Positions 45,352 through 54,646 of a stretch of 64,000 nucleotides of DNA are shown here, in pieces. This DNA comes from Parabacteroides chongii. GTDB taxonomy: Bacteria > Bacteroidota > Bacteroidia > Bacteroidales > Tannerellaceae. The first letter of the stretch is position 1; every line of letters begins with the position of its first letter. A model generated the notes under the pieces. That model worked only from the letters and a program-made list of their open reading frames with translations. It made no database searches and was not told the DNA's origin. The stretch is from positions 1,334,501 through 1,398,500 of the forward strand of contig NZ_CP120849.1 in the NCBI RefSeq assembly GCF_029581355.1, in the 5' to 3' direction. The position numbers were made by a program, and so were the translations under genes.

Positions 45352-45455
45352 TATGATAGTATGATAGTAGAAAAATGGAACTATCACACTAACTATCATA
45401 GCCTTTACATATTGATATTCAACATATATAAAGCCATAAATGATAGTATGATAAT
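45352..45455. repeat. ATGATAGT direct and inverted repeats
   Basis: ATGATAGT occurs in tandem at 45353 and 45361, inverted at 45380 (one change) and 45392, and again in tandem at 45440 and 45448 (one change). TATGATAGT (45352-45360) can pair with ACTATCATA (45392-45400) around a nested TGATAGT/ACTATCA stem. It lies just after the PUL4 operon end. Confidence 0.7.
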
Positions 45456-45488
45456 TATATTAAACAATATTGATGTAAAGGAGCCTAT

Positions 45489-48320
45489 TTATTTCTCTAT
45501 CACCAGCCAGGTATTTCCACGGGCAGGAATAGTCACCGTAATATCTACCGTATAATCGCGATTCAGCTTATAAGTAACCGGAGCATTCTCTTTTTCCCTG
45601 ATCTTCGCTACATCGGAGATACCGGTGTAATAAAGTGGAAGCCGGATCGTACGGGTGATAGCCTGGTCAGTCGGGTTGAACAACAAGGCAAAGCCTTTCT
45701 CCTTGCCTTGCGGGTCCACATGCATGAAGCCATCCCAGTCACGTCCGTCGGCACGGCGCAGGTGGATCAGTTCGCTGTTGAGGATAGTCCGGTATTTCTT
45801 GTACCAGTTGATCACCTCTACCACGGCTGCTTTCGTTTCGGGGGTATCGTATAAACGGGGACCACGATAACAAGCCTGTACACCGGCTCCATAGTTCTGG
45901 ATCATGTGCGCCTTATAGTCGGGGATGTGATCTTTCAAAGGTTCGAGGGTCGCAGCGGCACCACCACCATGATATTGGGTGAGCGGAACGAATGTCCAAC
46001 ACATACCCGGCAGACGTTCCCACAGGCCGTCATACATTACTTGACGTCCCAACACAAGCTGGCGTTCACGGGGAAGCGACCAGTTCACTTCACGATAACC
46101 GATACCGACCTTCGTTCCGCCATTCAGCATGTAACCGAAGTCGGGAATATTGGTATAAATGCCATTTTCACACATCCACTGATAAAGGTTTACAATCTGT
46201 TGGCGTTGTTTCCACTGGGAGTCTTTCAAACCTTTATGATGGGCATGACTGGTCGAGGCACAGACGTTGCCCGGATAAGAACCATCGTTTTCAAAGACCG
46301 TCATTCCTGTCTTCTCGTAGAAAGAGCGTATCTTACGGAAGTAGTCATATCCCCACTCGCTGGAAAGACAAGGCGAACTGCCGAAGATCATGCCTCCGCG
46401 CTTCCCTGTTTCCGGGTTAATAACGTCCACTTCGTCGCTGATCCAGCGGCTTGACAACAGGGAATAACCTCCCAGTTCGATACCTTTGGAGTTGGCATAT
46501 TCGGTAAATTCCTTGAACTTGGCGATGTTCGCTTCACTCTCATCTTCCATATTCAATCCCGAACCGAAGCTGAGGATAACCATCTCATAACCGGTTTCTG
46601 CACATTGGTCGATAGCTGTCTTCACCACCTTCGGGTCTGACGATACGCAATGCAGGAAGATCGGGTTTTCAGTAGTCCAGGGAGCGATCTTCCGGTACAT
46701 CCGTTTCAGGAAAAAACCTTTCCGGTCACGGTCGTCGCTGTCGAAAGGCATCAGCCAGGTACGAAAACTCCGGAACTTGCCACCGGCAGCAATATCTTCA
46801 TCCGGTCCCATCGGGAGCTTTACCTCCAGCAGGCAGGGGGTGAGCAAGGGGTAGTTACATTGGGAGGTGTAACGCGGATCGGTATTCCAAAACTCAGTAC
46901 GGTCGGCTTCCCGTTCAGTGAATCCTAGAAACGCCCAGTCACTTTCGACATGGATATTGGGTTTCAGGAATTGTTCGGGGCGTTTGGCTTCCACCGGAGA
47001 TTCGGGTTCCGCCATAGCCAACTGCTCCAGGGTGAACTCGTCGAGCGTAATGTTCATGTCACTCTCGTTTTCTATCTCCATCCATTTACTGATACAGGGG
47101 ATACCGTCATACAAAGCATAATTCAGTTTTACCTTTACGCCTTTCAGGTAATCCGGTCCTTCGAGATAAAAAGAGAGCACCTTACCCGTCGTTTCACCCG
47201 GCTTTACCAGCGACCAGCGTTTATTCGCCCAATCGATACGGGGAGTCAACTCAGTGATATCGAATCCTGTCACCCGGAACGAGTTCGGCAGGATGGTCAG
47301 ACTGTCGACCCATTTGTATTGCGTATATCCGTATTCAAACTGCCCGTCGAGGCCGCCTAACGTATATACTTTATCGTCTATCTTTAGAATACCTTCATTG
47401 CTGACGGCACGCAATAGACTTTCGCCAGTCATCTGATTAATCAGATCGACCGTTGCCAAATTGGGGAAGATACGGAAGATACGACTTACCAAGCCGTTGG
47501 AAAGAACGATATCTTTCCCGTTATGCGTCTGATAAACGCCAGCTTTCACGCCTTCAGCATCGAGCAGCCAGTCCTTTTCGGAACGTGCCACTGGCAGATG
47601 AATGACAGGCAATTCGACAATCTTGTTCTTCAATTTCTTTTCTACTTCCGACGGCATCGTTTCGACGGCTCCTTTGTAATCGGCATTCACCAACGACGGC
47701 TTGATTTCGAAATAAGAGAAAACTGGATCGATCCAGTCGGCATGATCACCGCTGGCACCGTCACCACCGTCTTCCACAATCAACTCCAATACATCCACAC
47801 CGGATACATCCAGCGATATGTCGCGCGCCTTTTCACCACTACGCACCATTCCGCTGTTATACATTTCCTTTCCATCACCCATCAGGCGGAAAATAACGCT
47901 GCCTTTCCCCAGCGAGCCGTCGCCGGAACCTACTCCGACAAACTGTTTCTTTCCACCTGCACCGTCCGTACGGTAGAACAGCATGGTGCCGTCCGTCATC
48001 GGTATCTTATTAAAATCTCCATTCTTATAATCTATAGACTGGTCGTTCACTCCAATCTTGCAGGTAAATGTACTGGTCTTTTTCCGTAAACTCAGCTTGA
48101 ACTTACTACCTGCCTGAACACCAATACCGCGCTCAAACGACTTGCCGGCAATCGTTAGACGCTCACCAGTCACTGCCGCATTCTTCATAGGCGAACCATA
48201 CTGCTGATAGGCCAAAGATAAATCCATATCTGAAAGAGAAACAGCATCCTGCGCATGCACTCCCCCGCTCAAGAACAAAAGCCCTCCAACAAGGGCAAAC
48301 AAAGAAATTGTCTTTTTCAT
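45489..48320 (-). CDS. NPCBM-domain alpha-galactosidase-like hydrolase
   Basis: Exported hydrolase of 943 residues. After a signal peptide (ending GVHAQ) comes an NPCBM/NEW2 carbohydrate-binding domain (about 25-200; SFERGIGVQAGSKFKLSLRK). A beta-sandwich with LVSRIFRIFPNLATVDLINQ follows (about 265-480). The TIM barrel starts near 560 (YEMVILSFGSGLNMEDES) and carries MTVFENDGSYPG, whose Asp is the best nucleophile candidate by analogy with clan GH-D alpha-galactosidases (GH27/GH36). A C-terminal beta domain closes the protein. I chose the ATG at 48320 over 48350 for its clean signal peptide. It is the last gene of PUL4. Family number and specificity remain open. Confidence 0.72.
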   Translation of the reverse strand: MKKTISLFALVGGLLFLSGGVHAQDAVSLSDMDLSLAYQQYGSPMKNAAVTGERLTIAGKSFERGIGVQAGSKFKLSLRKKTSTFTCKIGVNDQSIDYKNGDFNKIPMTDGTMLFYRTDGAGGKKQFVGVGSGDGSLGKGSVIFRLMGDGKEMYNSGMVRSGEKARDISLDVSGVDVLELIVEDGGDGASGDHADWIDPVFSYFEIKPSLVNADYKGAVETMPSEVEKKLKNKIVELPVIHLPVARSEKDWLLDAEGVKAGVYQTHNGKDIVLSNGLVSRIFRIFPNLATVDLINQMTGESLLRAVSNEGILKIDDKVYTLGGLDGQFEYGYTQYKWVDSLTILPNSFRVTGFDITELTPRIDWANKRWSLVKPGETTGKVLSFYLEGPDYLKGVKVKLNYALYDGIPCISKWMEIENESDMNITLDEFTLEQLAMAEPESPVEAKRPEQFLKPNIHVESDWAFLGFTEREADRTEFWNTDPRYTSQCNYPLLTPCLLEVKLPMGPDEDIAAGGKFRSFRTWLMPFDSDDRDRKGFFLKRMYRKIAPWTTENPIFLHCVSSDPKVVKTAIDQCAETGYEMVILSFGSGLNMEDESEANIAKFKEFTEYANSKGIELGGYSLLSSRWISDEVDVINPETGKRGGMIFGSSPCLSSEWGYDYFRKIRSFYEKTGMTVFENDGSYPGNVCASTSHAHHKGLKDSQWKQRQQIVNLYQWMCENGIYTNIPDFGYMLNGGTKVGIGYREVNWSLPRERQLVLGRQVMYDGLWERLPGMCWTFVPLTQYHGGGAAATLEPLKDHIPDYKAHMIQNYGAGVQACYRGPRLYDTPETKAAVVEVINWYKKYRTILNSELIHLRRADGRDWDGFMHVDPQGKEKGFALLFNPTDQAITRTIRLPLYYTGISDVAKIREKENAPVTYKLNRDYTVDITVTIPARGNTWLVIEK

Positions 48321-48347
48321 GATAAAGTCAGAATAAATATAAGTTCC

Positions 48348-48355
48348 CAAAGATA
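48348..48355 (-). promoter_or_regulatory. Possible internal promoter for the last PUL4 gene
   Basis: On the minus strand TATCTTTG matches TAnnTTTG, 27 bases before the ATG at 48320 and within a 77-base gap. No -33 box is seen, so a chance match is possible. Confidence 0.35.
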
Positions 48356-48397
48356 CAGAAATATATATCCGAGGGTGCTATGATTTTTCGATTGTTT

Positions 48398-49633
48398 TTA
48401 TTTTCCGGCAATTCTCTTCAATGGAATCTGTACATTAAAACACCCTCCATCTGTCCGGGGATTTATGTTGATAACCGAGCAAGCTGCATATAATATCTGC
48501 GGATTGCCTATATCGTCTAGCAGCAACTGCGGACGCTCCAGGCGATCTACCCGAATGGTATCGCCGGAGTTCAGTATCAGTTCTTTTTTGAGGAATTGAG
48601 AATGTTCGGGCAGCAGCCAGTCGATACCGTCTTTCGAATACATAAGGGCCAGCGAGGGTTCTCCTTTCGTAAACTTCCCGGTAAAGTCTTTGAATATGGC
48701 ATAAAAGAGCTGATCATCCTGACTATACCAGACATAAGGATCTTCGGCAGATAACTTTCCACCATCCGTTGTTTCCACAGTAAATATCTCACGGTCGAGA
48801 GGAACGAACGGTCCTGTCGGTGAGTCGCTGATAGCCACTCCGTGCACCCCCCGCCAAGTAGGGTCATAAATATTCCCCTTAAAATAAAGCAGATACTTCC
48901 GGTCGGACGGACGGTAGACGACGGAAGGATTCACTACGATAATATTATCCGGCAACGGTTGCGTACCCTTCGGAGAAGGATCTACGATAGCATCCTCCTT
49001 CACCCGGGTGCGGGGAGTCAGTAAAGGCTGAGTGGAATGTGTATAATCTCCATTCAACAGCTGGTCGAATGAGTCGAACACAATCACGCCGATTTTCAAA
49101 CTCTGCTGAATACGGCTACGTCGGTCAAGCTCACCGGAAGAGCAGCGGATAGGAACCAGTCCGATAGGATCTGCCCCACCTATATAATACAGATAATATT
49201 TGCCATCAAACTTACGAATATGCGGATTATGCACGGTCTGCGCATCCCAGGAAGAGGTATCGGGAGCATATCCGTCCTGATTCAAAAAAAATCCGAGGAA
49301 ATGATACCCTCCGTCAGGGTTGTCAGATACGGCCAGCCCCAACTTGGAGCCTAGCACCCAAGCATCGGAAAAACGATACGTTCCCGTCTCAAACCCGGCA
49401 AAAACCAGATAATATTTACCATCTTCCCCCTGAATAGGAGAAGCCCCCCAAACGAAATGATTATCTACCTGAAAACAAGAATGTCCGGCTACTCGCGAAC
49501 TATCAGCCGATACGATCTGTAAGTCAACTGCCTCCGACCGATACCGGCAGTCCTCTTCCGGAGACAAAGACCGGCAACTGCTGCCCAGTAGCAGGCCGAT
49601 CCATGCTATTATGAATAAACTCCTTTTTTTCAT
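48398..49633 (-). CDS. GH43/GH32-like five-bladed propeller lipoprotein
   Basis: Exported propeller glycosidase-like protein of 411 residues with lipobox LGSSC. Blade motifs include NHFVWGASPIQGEDGKYYLV, VHNPHIRKFDGKYYLYYIGG, VVNPSVVYRPSDRKYLLYF and SAEDPYVWY. These resemble clan GH-F or GH-J enzymes, but I cannot assign a subfamily or name the catalytic triad with certainty; the Glu in SAEDP is the best acid candidate. The ATG at 49633 overlaps the stop of the preceding GH92 gene as ATGA, implying translational coupling. A TTG three codons upstream is less likely. The two enzymes are probably made together. Confidence 0.75.
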   Translation of the reverse strand: MKKRSLFIIAWIGLLLGSSCRSLSPEEDCRYRSEAVDLQIVSADSSRVAGHSCFQVDNHFVWGASPIQGEDGKYYLVFAGFETGTYRFSDAWVLGSKLGLAVSDNPDGGYHFLGFFLNQDGYAPDTSSWDAQTVHNPHIRKFDGKYYLYYIGGADPIGLVPIRCSSGELDRRSRIQQSLKIGVIVFDSFDQLLNGDYTHSTQPLLTPRTRVKEDAIVDPSPKGTQPLPDNIIVVNPSVVYRPSDRKYLLYFKGNIYDPTWRGVHGVAISDSPTGPFVPLDREIFTVETTDGGKLSAEDPYVWYSQDDQLFYAIFKDFTGKFTKGEPSLALMYSKDGIDWLLPEHSQFLKKELILNSGDTIRVDRLERPQLLLDDIGNPQILYAACSVININPRTDGGCFNVQIPLKRIAGK

Positions 49634-52389
49634 TTTCCCCAATCCTTATTCGGCGTATCTCCCAGCCATAGCTCCAACAGTCCTCCGTTTGCGAAAGCTG
49701 TGTGAGGTATCCGGAAAGAATTATACTCTTTCCCGTTCAGACGGGCACGCTGGATATAACAATTTGTCTTCGAGTTATTATACGTCTTTATTTTAAAGGT
49801 TCCTCCCTGATAATAATCCGGATCCAGCGAGATAGTCACCTCATCGAATACAGGGCTTGTCAGATCATATTGCGGATCGCGGGAAGAACCGCCGTCCAGT
49901 GCAAATAATCCGATCGCCATCAGAGAGCTTACTCCGCCCATCTGCCCCTGATCCTCATCATGTCCGCCATACCCTCTGTCGGGAGTTACCGCCCCATAAG
50001 CCTGCTCTTTCACACGGCGTACCCAGTATTGGGTCAGCCAGGGTTTTCCGGCATGCGAGAAGACATGAGCATTCGAGCATCCCGGCTGGTTCGCATAACT
50101 GACATAGCCGCTGCCGTATCCATAGACAAAATCCGTCGACTCCGACTCCCTGAAAGCAAAATCCAGCTTACTGCAAAGACTGTCGTTCCCTCCCATCAGC
50201 TTTGCCAATACAGGGATATCGTGCGAAAGTCCGAACGTCGCCTGCCAGGCGTTAGCCTCCACATATCCGTTTCCGCTCAAAGGATCGGTATGCAGCCACT
50301 CACCGTTGGCTTTCTTCGGCAGGATCAGTCCCAGTTCCTTATTGAAAGAAGCCGGCCAGCCTGTAGCCCGTTTATGGAAGTAGTTATAATCTCCTTTCTT
50401 TTCCATTTTAGCGGCCATTTCAGCCAAAGCCCAGTCCTCGAAAGCCCACTGGATGGTCAGACCGGCATTACCGGGACAATAGCCGTTACGGACATAGAAG
50501 TCCAGCTCCTTATCCATTCCCAATGCCAGCATTCCTCCTTTGGAATGATTTCGTTTCATAGCCTTGAAAGCCTTTTGCGGATCCCATTTCCGGACAAGTC
50601 CTTTCTGGAAAGCACTCGTGATAAGAGAGGTAGCAGGACATCCGGACATGATATACGAATATCCGCCGGCACAAGGTCCGCGGGGAAGCAGGTTTCCATT
50701 CACATCATACTCCAGCAGAGAAGCCGCAAAGTCATCCAATACGGACGGATAAGCCAGTCCCCAAAGCGTATTCAGATTCCACTGTGTCAACCAGAATGCA
50801 TCCGAGTTGTACATATGATGTTTCACTTTTCCCTGTCCGTCTTTCTCCAGCTGACGCACATGGAAACGGATATTTTTCGTCTGTGCCCCTTCCCGGGTTC
50901 CATCCGTATAATCCGGATATTCGCCGTTGGCATCGTCCAGTTTATGCCTTCCCAGTAAAGAGTGCCATAAGTCTGTATAGAACTTCATCTGCTGATCATG
51001 ACTGCCTCCTTTCACGTCGATCCGGCCTAACCATTCATTCCATTCCTGCTGGGATGCCTGCCGTACCCGGTCAAAATCCCAATGGTCGCAATCCTGCTTC
51101 AGGTTATCCCAGGCATTCTCCGTGCTTACGTAAGAGATAGCCACCTTCATCTGCAACTGTTCCCCCGACTGGACGCTGTAATTTGCTTTCACGCCGGAAA
51201 CAGGAGCATCATGGTAACTCATTCCCGGATTTCTCGGCGTACTCTCTTTTGCTCCCTGCAATTCATCGATATCTTTGAACTGCTTCGAACCTACCCAGCC
51301 ATCCAGTGACTGAAAAGGCGTATCGAATGTAACGGCAAAATAGATCCTGACCACATCGGGCCCTCCCCACAAGCGTCCGGTCGTATCAAAATATCCATCC
51401 ACAGCATGAGTTCCTTTTTTATTGACGTGCGCATTGACCATGGTCGAAGTCCCGACATAACCGCCGAGGTTCAGCAATATATCCGCCACGTCTTCTTCCG
51501 TATAAGTGAACCGGTAGAAGCTGACACGATCGGTAGCCGTCTGTTCCACCCATACGTTATATTTATCCAGAAAAAGTCTGTGATAACCAGGTTGAACGAT
51601 CTCCCCCTCATGCAGGAAAGGAGATTTCCAGGCTTGTTCGCCGCCTGTCGGGTCTACCTCTCCCGTCACCGGCATCACCGTCAGCCCGGAAAGCATCCAG
51701 CAATGGATCTGCGGAAAGCCCAGCACTTCCGAAGAGTTGTAATTGTAACCGCCGCCGTACTGATTTTTATTTCTCGTCAGCGGTGCAGCTCCTATCATCC
51801 CATACGGCTGATTGCCTGTGATAAAGAAAAAATAGCGTCCCCGGGCAGTCTCGATATACGGATTGACCCAGGATACATGATCCGTATAATCTTCAGGAGA
51901 AGGAAAGACCTCGATCTCCGAAAGACCGACCTGCGTACCGGCAGCATCCGTCACTTCGAACCGTATCCATTCCACTTTCCGCGATTCGAACTCGATCTCT
52001 TTGGGAGTTCCGTCATTCGCCATCCCCCAGACGTTGAGCTTACTACCGTCACTGAAATGCAACACGCCTCCGGCAATATGTGCCTCCATAGACGGCCGGT
52101 CATATAAAATAACTTTATTGATATTCACGGGACGTTCCCAGTCCAGCTGTATCCAGGGATAATCGATCTGCCCCCAGAATGTTTCGGTACTGGCAGACAC
52201 CCATTCGCCTTTTCCCTGTACGCGTATCACTCCGTCGGTCGCCTTTGCCGCATCATGACCGGCATCAATCGAAGAAGAGGCCGATGCCCGTGCCTGCGGG
52301 GCGATATTATAGGGCGTTGCCCGGCATATAGCCGGACAACAACCTAACAACATAATAAATAGTGATAAGAAACATATCTTTTTTCCCAT
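49630..52389 (-). CDS. GH92-family alpha-mannosidase-like enzyme
   Basis: Exported exo-glycosidase; most GH92 enzymes are calcium-dependent inverting alpha-mannosidases. A signal peptide (GCCPAICRA, possibly lipid-modified at GC) is followed by a galactose-binding-like F5/8C domain (about 25-165: EWVSASTETFWGQIDYPWIQ, VGLSEIEVF). The N-terminal GH92 beta-sandwich (about 175-440) comes next, then the (alpha/alpha)6 barrel, with GYCPGNAGLTIQWAFEDWAL, ANAWQATFG and HDEDQGQMG. The last motif supplies the base Asp/Glu region. The usual mannose-contacting NEP motif reads NQP here, so sugar specificity may be altered. The start at 52389 was preferred; 52401 is also possible. It ends in an ATGA overlap with the next gene. 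Confidence 0.87.
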   Translation of the reverse strand: MGKKICFLSLFIMLLGCCPAICRATPYNIAPQARASASSSIDAGHDAAKATDGVIRVQGKGEWVSASTETFWGQIDYPWIQLDWERPVNINKVILYDRPSMEAHIAGGVLHFSDGSKLNVWGMANDGTPKEIEFESRKVEWIRFEVTDAAGTQVGLSEIEVFPSPEDYTDHVSWVNPYIETARGRYFFFITGNQPYGMIGAAPLTRNKNQYGGGYNYNSSEVLGFPQIHCWMLSGLTVMPVTGEVDPTGGEQAWKSPFLHEGEIVQPGYHRLFLDKYNVWVEQTATDRVSFYRFTYTEEDVADILLNLGGYVGTSTMVNAHVNKKGTHAVDGYFDTTGRLWGGPDVVRIYFAVTFDTPFQSLDGWVGSKQFKDIDELQGAKESTPRNPGMSYHDAPVSGVKANYSVQSGEQLQMKVAISYVSTENAWDNLKQDCDHWDFDRVRQASQQEWNEWLGRIDVKGGSHDQQMKFYTDLWHSLLGRHKLDDANGEYPDYTDGTREGAQTKNIRFHVRQLEKDGQGKVKHHMYNSDAFWLTQWNLNTLWGLAYPSVLDDFAASLLEYDVNGNLLPRGPCAGGYSYIMSGCPATSLITSAFQKGLVRKWDPQKAFKAMKRNHSKGGMLALGMDKELDFYVRNGYCPGNAGLTIQWAFEDWALAEMAAKMEKKGDYNYFHKRATGWPASFNKELGLILPKKANGEWLHTDPLSGNGYVEANAWQATFGLSHDIPVLAKLMGGNDSLCSKLDFAFRESESTDFVYGYGSGYVSYANQPGCSNAHVFSHAGKPWLTQYWVRRVKEQAYGAVTPDRGYGGHDEDQGQMGGVSSLMAIGLFALDGGSSRDPQYDLTSPVFDEVTISLDPDYYQGGTFKIKTYNNSKTNCYIQRARLNGKEYNSFRIPHTAFANGGLLELWLGDTPNKDWGK

Positions 52390-52472
52390 ATGGTAGTGCA
52401 TGATATTTAATACAAAAATAGACTTTCATATTCCTTCCGGAAATAGCAAAAAATTGCCTATTCCGTGGATTA

Positions 52473-54449
52473 TTATTGTTTACCGCTTACAGATATACGC
52501 GCAACAAAGCCTCCTCCCGACATCAACTCCTCTTTTATTCGATGTCCGGAACGCACTTTGCTCTTCTTCACCTCTATCTGCTTCCGATTGCCGGGGGCAT
52601 CCGAAGCTATCTCTATCAGATATTTTCCTTTAGGCAAAAAATTCAGCTTCGCATCAAACGTGCGGGCTGTTTCTCCGTTGAGAACGGTCAGATACCAGAC
52701 ATCTCCCTTCCGCCGTGCCAAAGCAGCCAACTGACCGATCTCGCTTTCCGGCAAAACGATCGTTTCATCCCAGGTTACCGGTACACTTTCTATGAATGAC
52801 CGACCCGGGCACGACAGCATATCTTCCATGTCTGCCGCAAAGATTAACATCGGGGAAGTGAACATATAGATCGATGACAACTGATGTCCAAAGGTCACAG
52901 ACGGATGACAAAAGCCGCGGAAGTTCAAAGGTGTATAATCGGCAGCTCCTACCAGCCAGCGGGTAAACGGCAATACCGTATTATGATAAGGCCAGGGCGG
53001 ACCCGGAGCCCAGCTATCCTCTCCGCCAACACATTCCAGTCCTCTTACAGCTTCTTTCGCCAGTAGGTTCGGATAGGTATACGAGTCGCCGGTCGGTTTA
53101 TTTACACCATGAAAGATAACCATGAGTTTCTCTTTGGCAGCAGCTTTCAGAATATTCTCCATCAGATTGACCGTAAAAGCATTCTCCGTATGGAAAAAGT
53201 CGATCTTCAGACCTTTCACTCCTACTTCCGCACACTTCTTCATAAAATCGGCACGCTCTTCCGCATCTACCAGACCCACATCTGATTTATTTCCAAACCG
53301 GGGAGACGAAGAACGCCATACCCAAATATCCACATTCTTTGCTTTGGCATAATCGACCAGGTCTTTCAACATCTCCCACTTGGTCCGTCCGTTTGCCTCT
53401 TTTTCCGTTTGCTGCCACAACTCCCAGCCGTCGTCCACCACAACAGACTCAATACCCAGTTCGGCACACCCGTCTACATATTTTTTATGATTGGCAACAC
53501 TCAGCCGGTCATTGCCTTCCACCAACCAGGTAAACGTCGCTCTGCCGGGTTTGATCCAGTCGGTCTTCGCCCCATCCGGGAAAAGCGTTTTATCCGGCTG
53601 GTCGGATACCTGAGCGATAATCCGGTTATTCACCAGGCCATTTAGATCTTTAGCCAGCATAAGAACGCGCCAAGGAGTTACGATTTCCTGACTCCGCTCT
53701 TTCGGAGATGCAATCCACGGGACATTACGAACTTCTTCATGCCAGAATTTTGTAGGTGGAAGGCCGGTTATTATCCCCGTTTCCATATGTCCTTTATTCT
53801 CTACATAACCGAATTGTACCTTGTTCGGAGCTGTTCCAAATAGTACGGCTCCATGAAAATTGAACAGATTCGCTTCCGTGATTGCTGCATAAATCCCATT
53901 CGGCAGATGGAAAGTGGCAGGCGGCGCCAGTAGTTCACCCTCTATACGATCGGTCTCCCGCTCCTGGTACTCTTGTAACCAGCCATATTGGAAAGGGCCG
54001 CTGGCATACCAGACTTTCGTCTGTGACGGAAAGATAAATGATGTTTCCTCTCCGTAAATACAAACTGGTTCCTCTGCCGGGATACGGTAACGCAAGGCAA
54101 TCCCGTCCGGGAATATTCGGATATCCATATGAAAACGACTTCCATCGGCTTGCTGTAACTCATAGACAAGTGTATTGTTTTCCTTTTTTTCCTTGTTAAG
54201 CAGCTGAACGTCTTTCCCCAGCTGACGGTGGTCGACATTCAAACCCAAAGGGGCTTCCCGGATAACTGAGTTTTCCTCATAAGAGACATCCAGCACCAAT
54301 TGTTTATCGGCATTCGCCTCTACTTTCAACTTTACAGGGGTAGCACCAGACATGGCATCAACTCCCTCTGCATTCTTCCCTTTTACGAGCTGATTAACAC
54401 TTAGTAAAAGTAGTGCTATCACTAGAATTTTCGATACATGATTATTCAT
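52473..54449 (-). CDS. GH97-family enzyme of the retaining (alpha-galactosidase) type
   Basis: Exported GH97 glycosidase of 658 residues with an N-terminal signal peptide (VIALLLLSVNQLVKG). The N-terminal beta-sandwich (about 30-285) is followed by a TIM barrel (about 290-560) with ESVVVDDGWELW, VDIWVWRSS and GVKGLKIDFFHTEN, and by a C-terminal beta domain. Inverting GH97 enzymes such as SusB use glutamates. Retaining ones such as the B. thetaiotaomicron alpha-galactosidase use an Asp nucleophile near 415 and a Glu acid/base near 470. Here D417 and E472 fall at the matching positions, so a retaining alpha-galactosidase is likely. The gene follows a 197-base gap that holds an imperfect hairpin. 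Confidence 0.87.
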   Translation of the reverse strand: MNNHVSKILVIALLLLSVNQLVKGKNAEGVDAMSGATPVKLKVEANADKQLVLDVSYEENSVIREAPLGLNVDHRQLGKDVQLLNKEKKENNTLVYELQQADGSRFHMDIRIFPDGIALRYRIPAEEPVCIYGEETSFIFPSQTKVWYASGPFQYGWLQEYQERETDRIEGELLAPPATFHLPNGIYAAITEANLFNFHGAVLFGTAPNKVQFGYVENKGHMETGIITGLPPTKFWHEEVRNVPWIASPKERSQEIVTPWRVLMLAKDLNGLVNNRIIAQVSDQPDKTLFPDGAKTDWIKPGRATFTWLVEGNDRLSVANHKKYVDGCAELGIESVVVDDGWELWQQTEKEANGRTKWEMLKDLVDYAKAKNVDIWVWRSSSPRFGNKSDVGLVDAEERADFMKKCAEVGVKGLKIDFFHTENAFTVNLMENILKAAAKEKLMVIFHGVNKPTGDSYTYPNLLAKEAVRGLECVGGEDSWAPGPPWPYHNTVLPFTRWLVGAADYTPLNFRGFCHPSVTFGHQLSSIYMFTSPMLIFAADMEDMLSCPGRSFIESVPVTWDETIVLPESEIGQLAALARRKGDVWYLTVLNGETARTFDAKLNFLPKGKYLIEIASDAPGNRKQIEVKKSKVRSGHRIKEELMSGGGFVARISVSGKQ

Positions 54450-54546
54450 CTTCAGTTATATTAGGGTTCCAAACTTTGAAATGGTAAAAATAGGAAACAA
54501 ATCCGGTTGAGACTTTTATAAAATACGAGATTTATTTTGCATAATC

Positions 54547-54586
54547 CGAGATTAGAGATACTAATTACATTTTCACTCTAATCCCG
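54547..54586. repeat. Imperfect hairpin between GH31 and GH97 genes
   Basis: CGAGATTAGAG (54547-54557) pairs with CTCTAATCCCG (54576-54586) at 10 of 11 positions, with an 18-base loop. No T-run follows on the minus strand. The rest of this 197-base gap shows nothing I can support. Confidence 0.5.
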
Positions 54587-54646
54587 AATGTATGATATTT
54601 TAGATTTACATCTTGATCACCGAAGAACTATTATTTCTATCAATAT

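Larger units (their letters stand above)
44606..45488. other. 883-bp intergenic region between PUL3 and PUL4
   Basis: No supported gene is present. From left to right it holds the inverted repeats and enclosed promoter (44690-44881), AT-rich sequence with no structure I can defend (44882-45205), a 23-bp-period palindrome array (45229-45297) and a set of ATGATAGT repeats (45352-45455). A 64-codon reading frame at 45361-45555 overlaps the PUL4 hydrolase and is not credible. Confidence 0.75.

Noticed and set aside
45361..45555. A 64-codon forward reading frame at the end of the PUL4 operon
   Set aside because: It overlaps the 3' end of the NPCBM hydrolase on the other strand, consists largely of repeat sequence, and has no recognisable domain or promoter.
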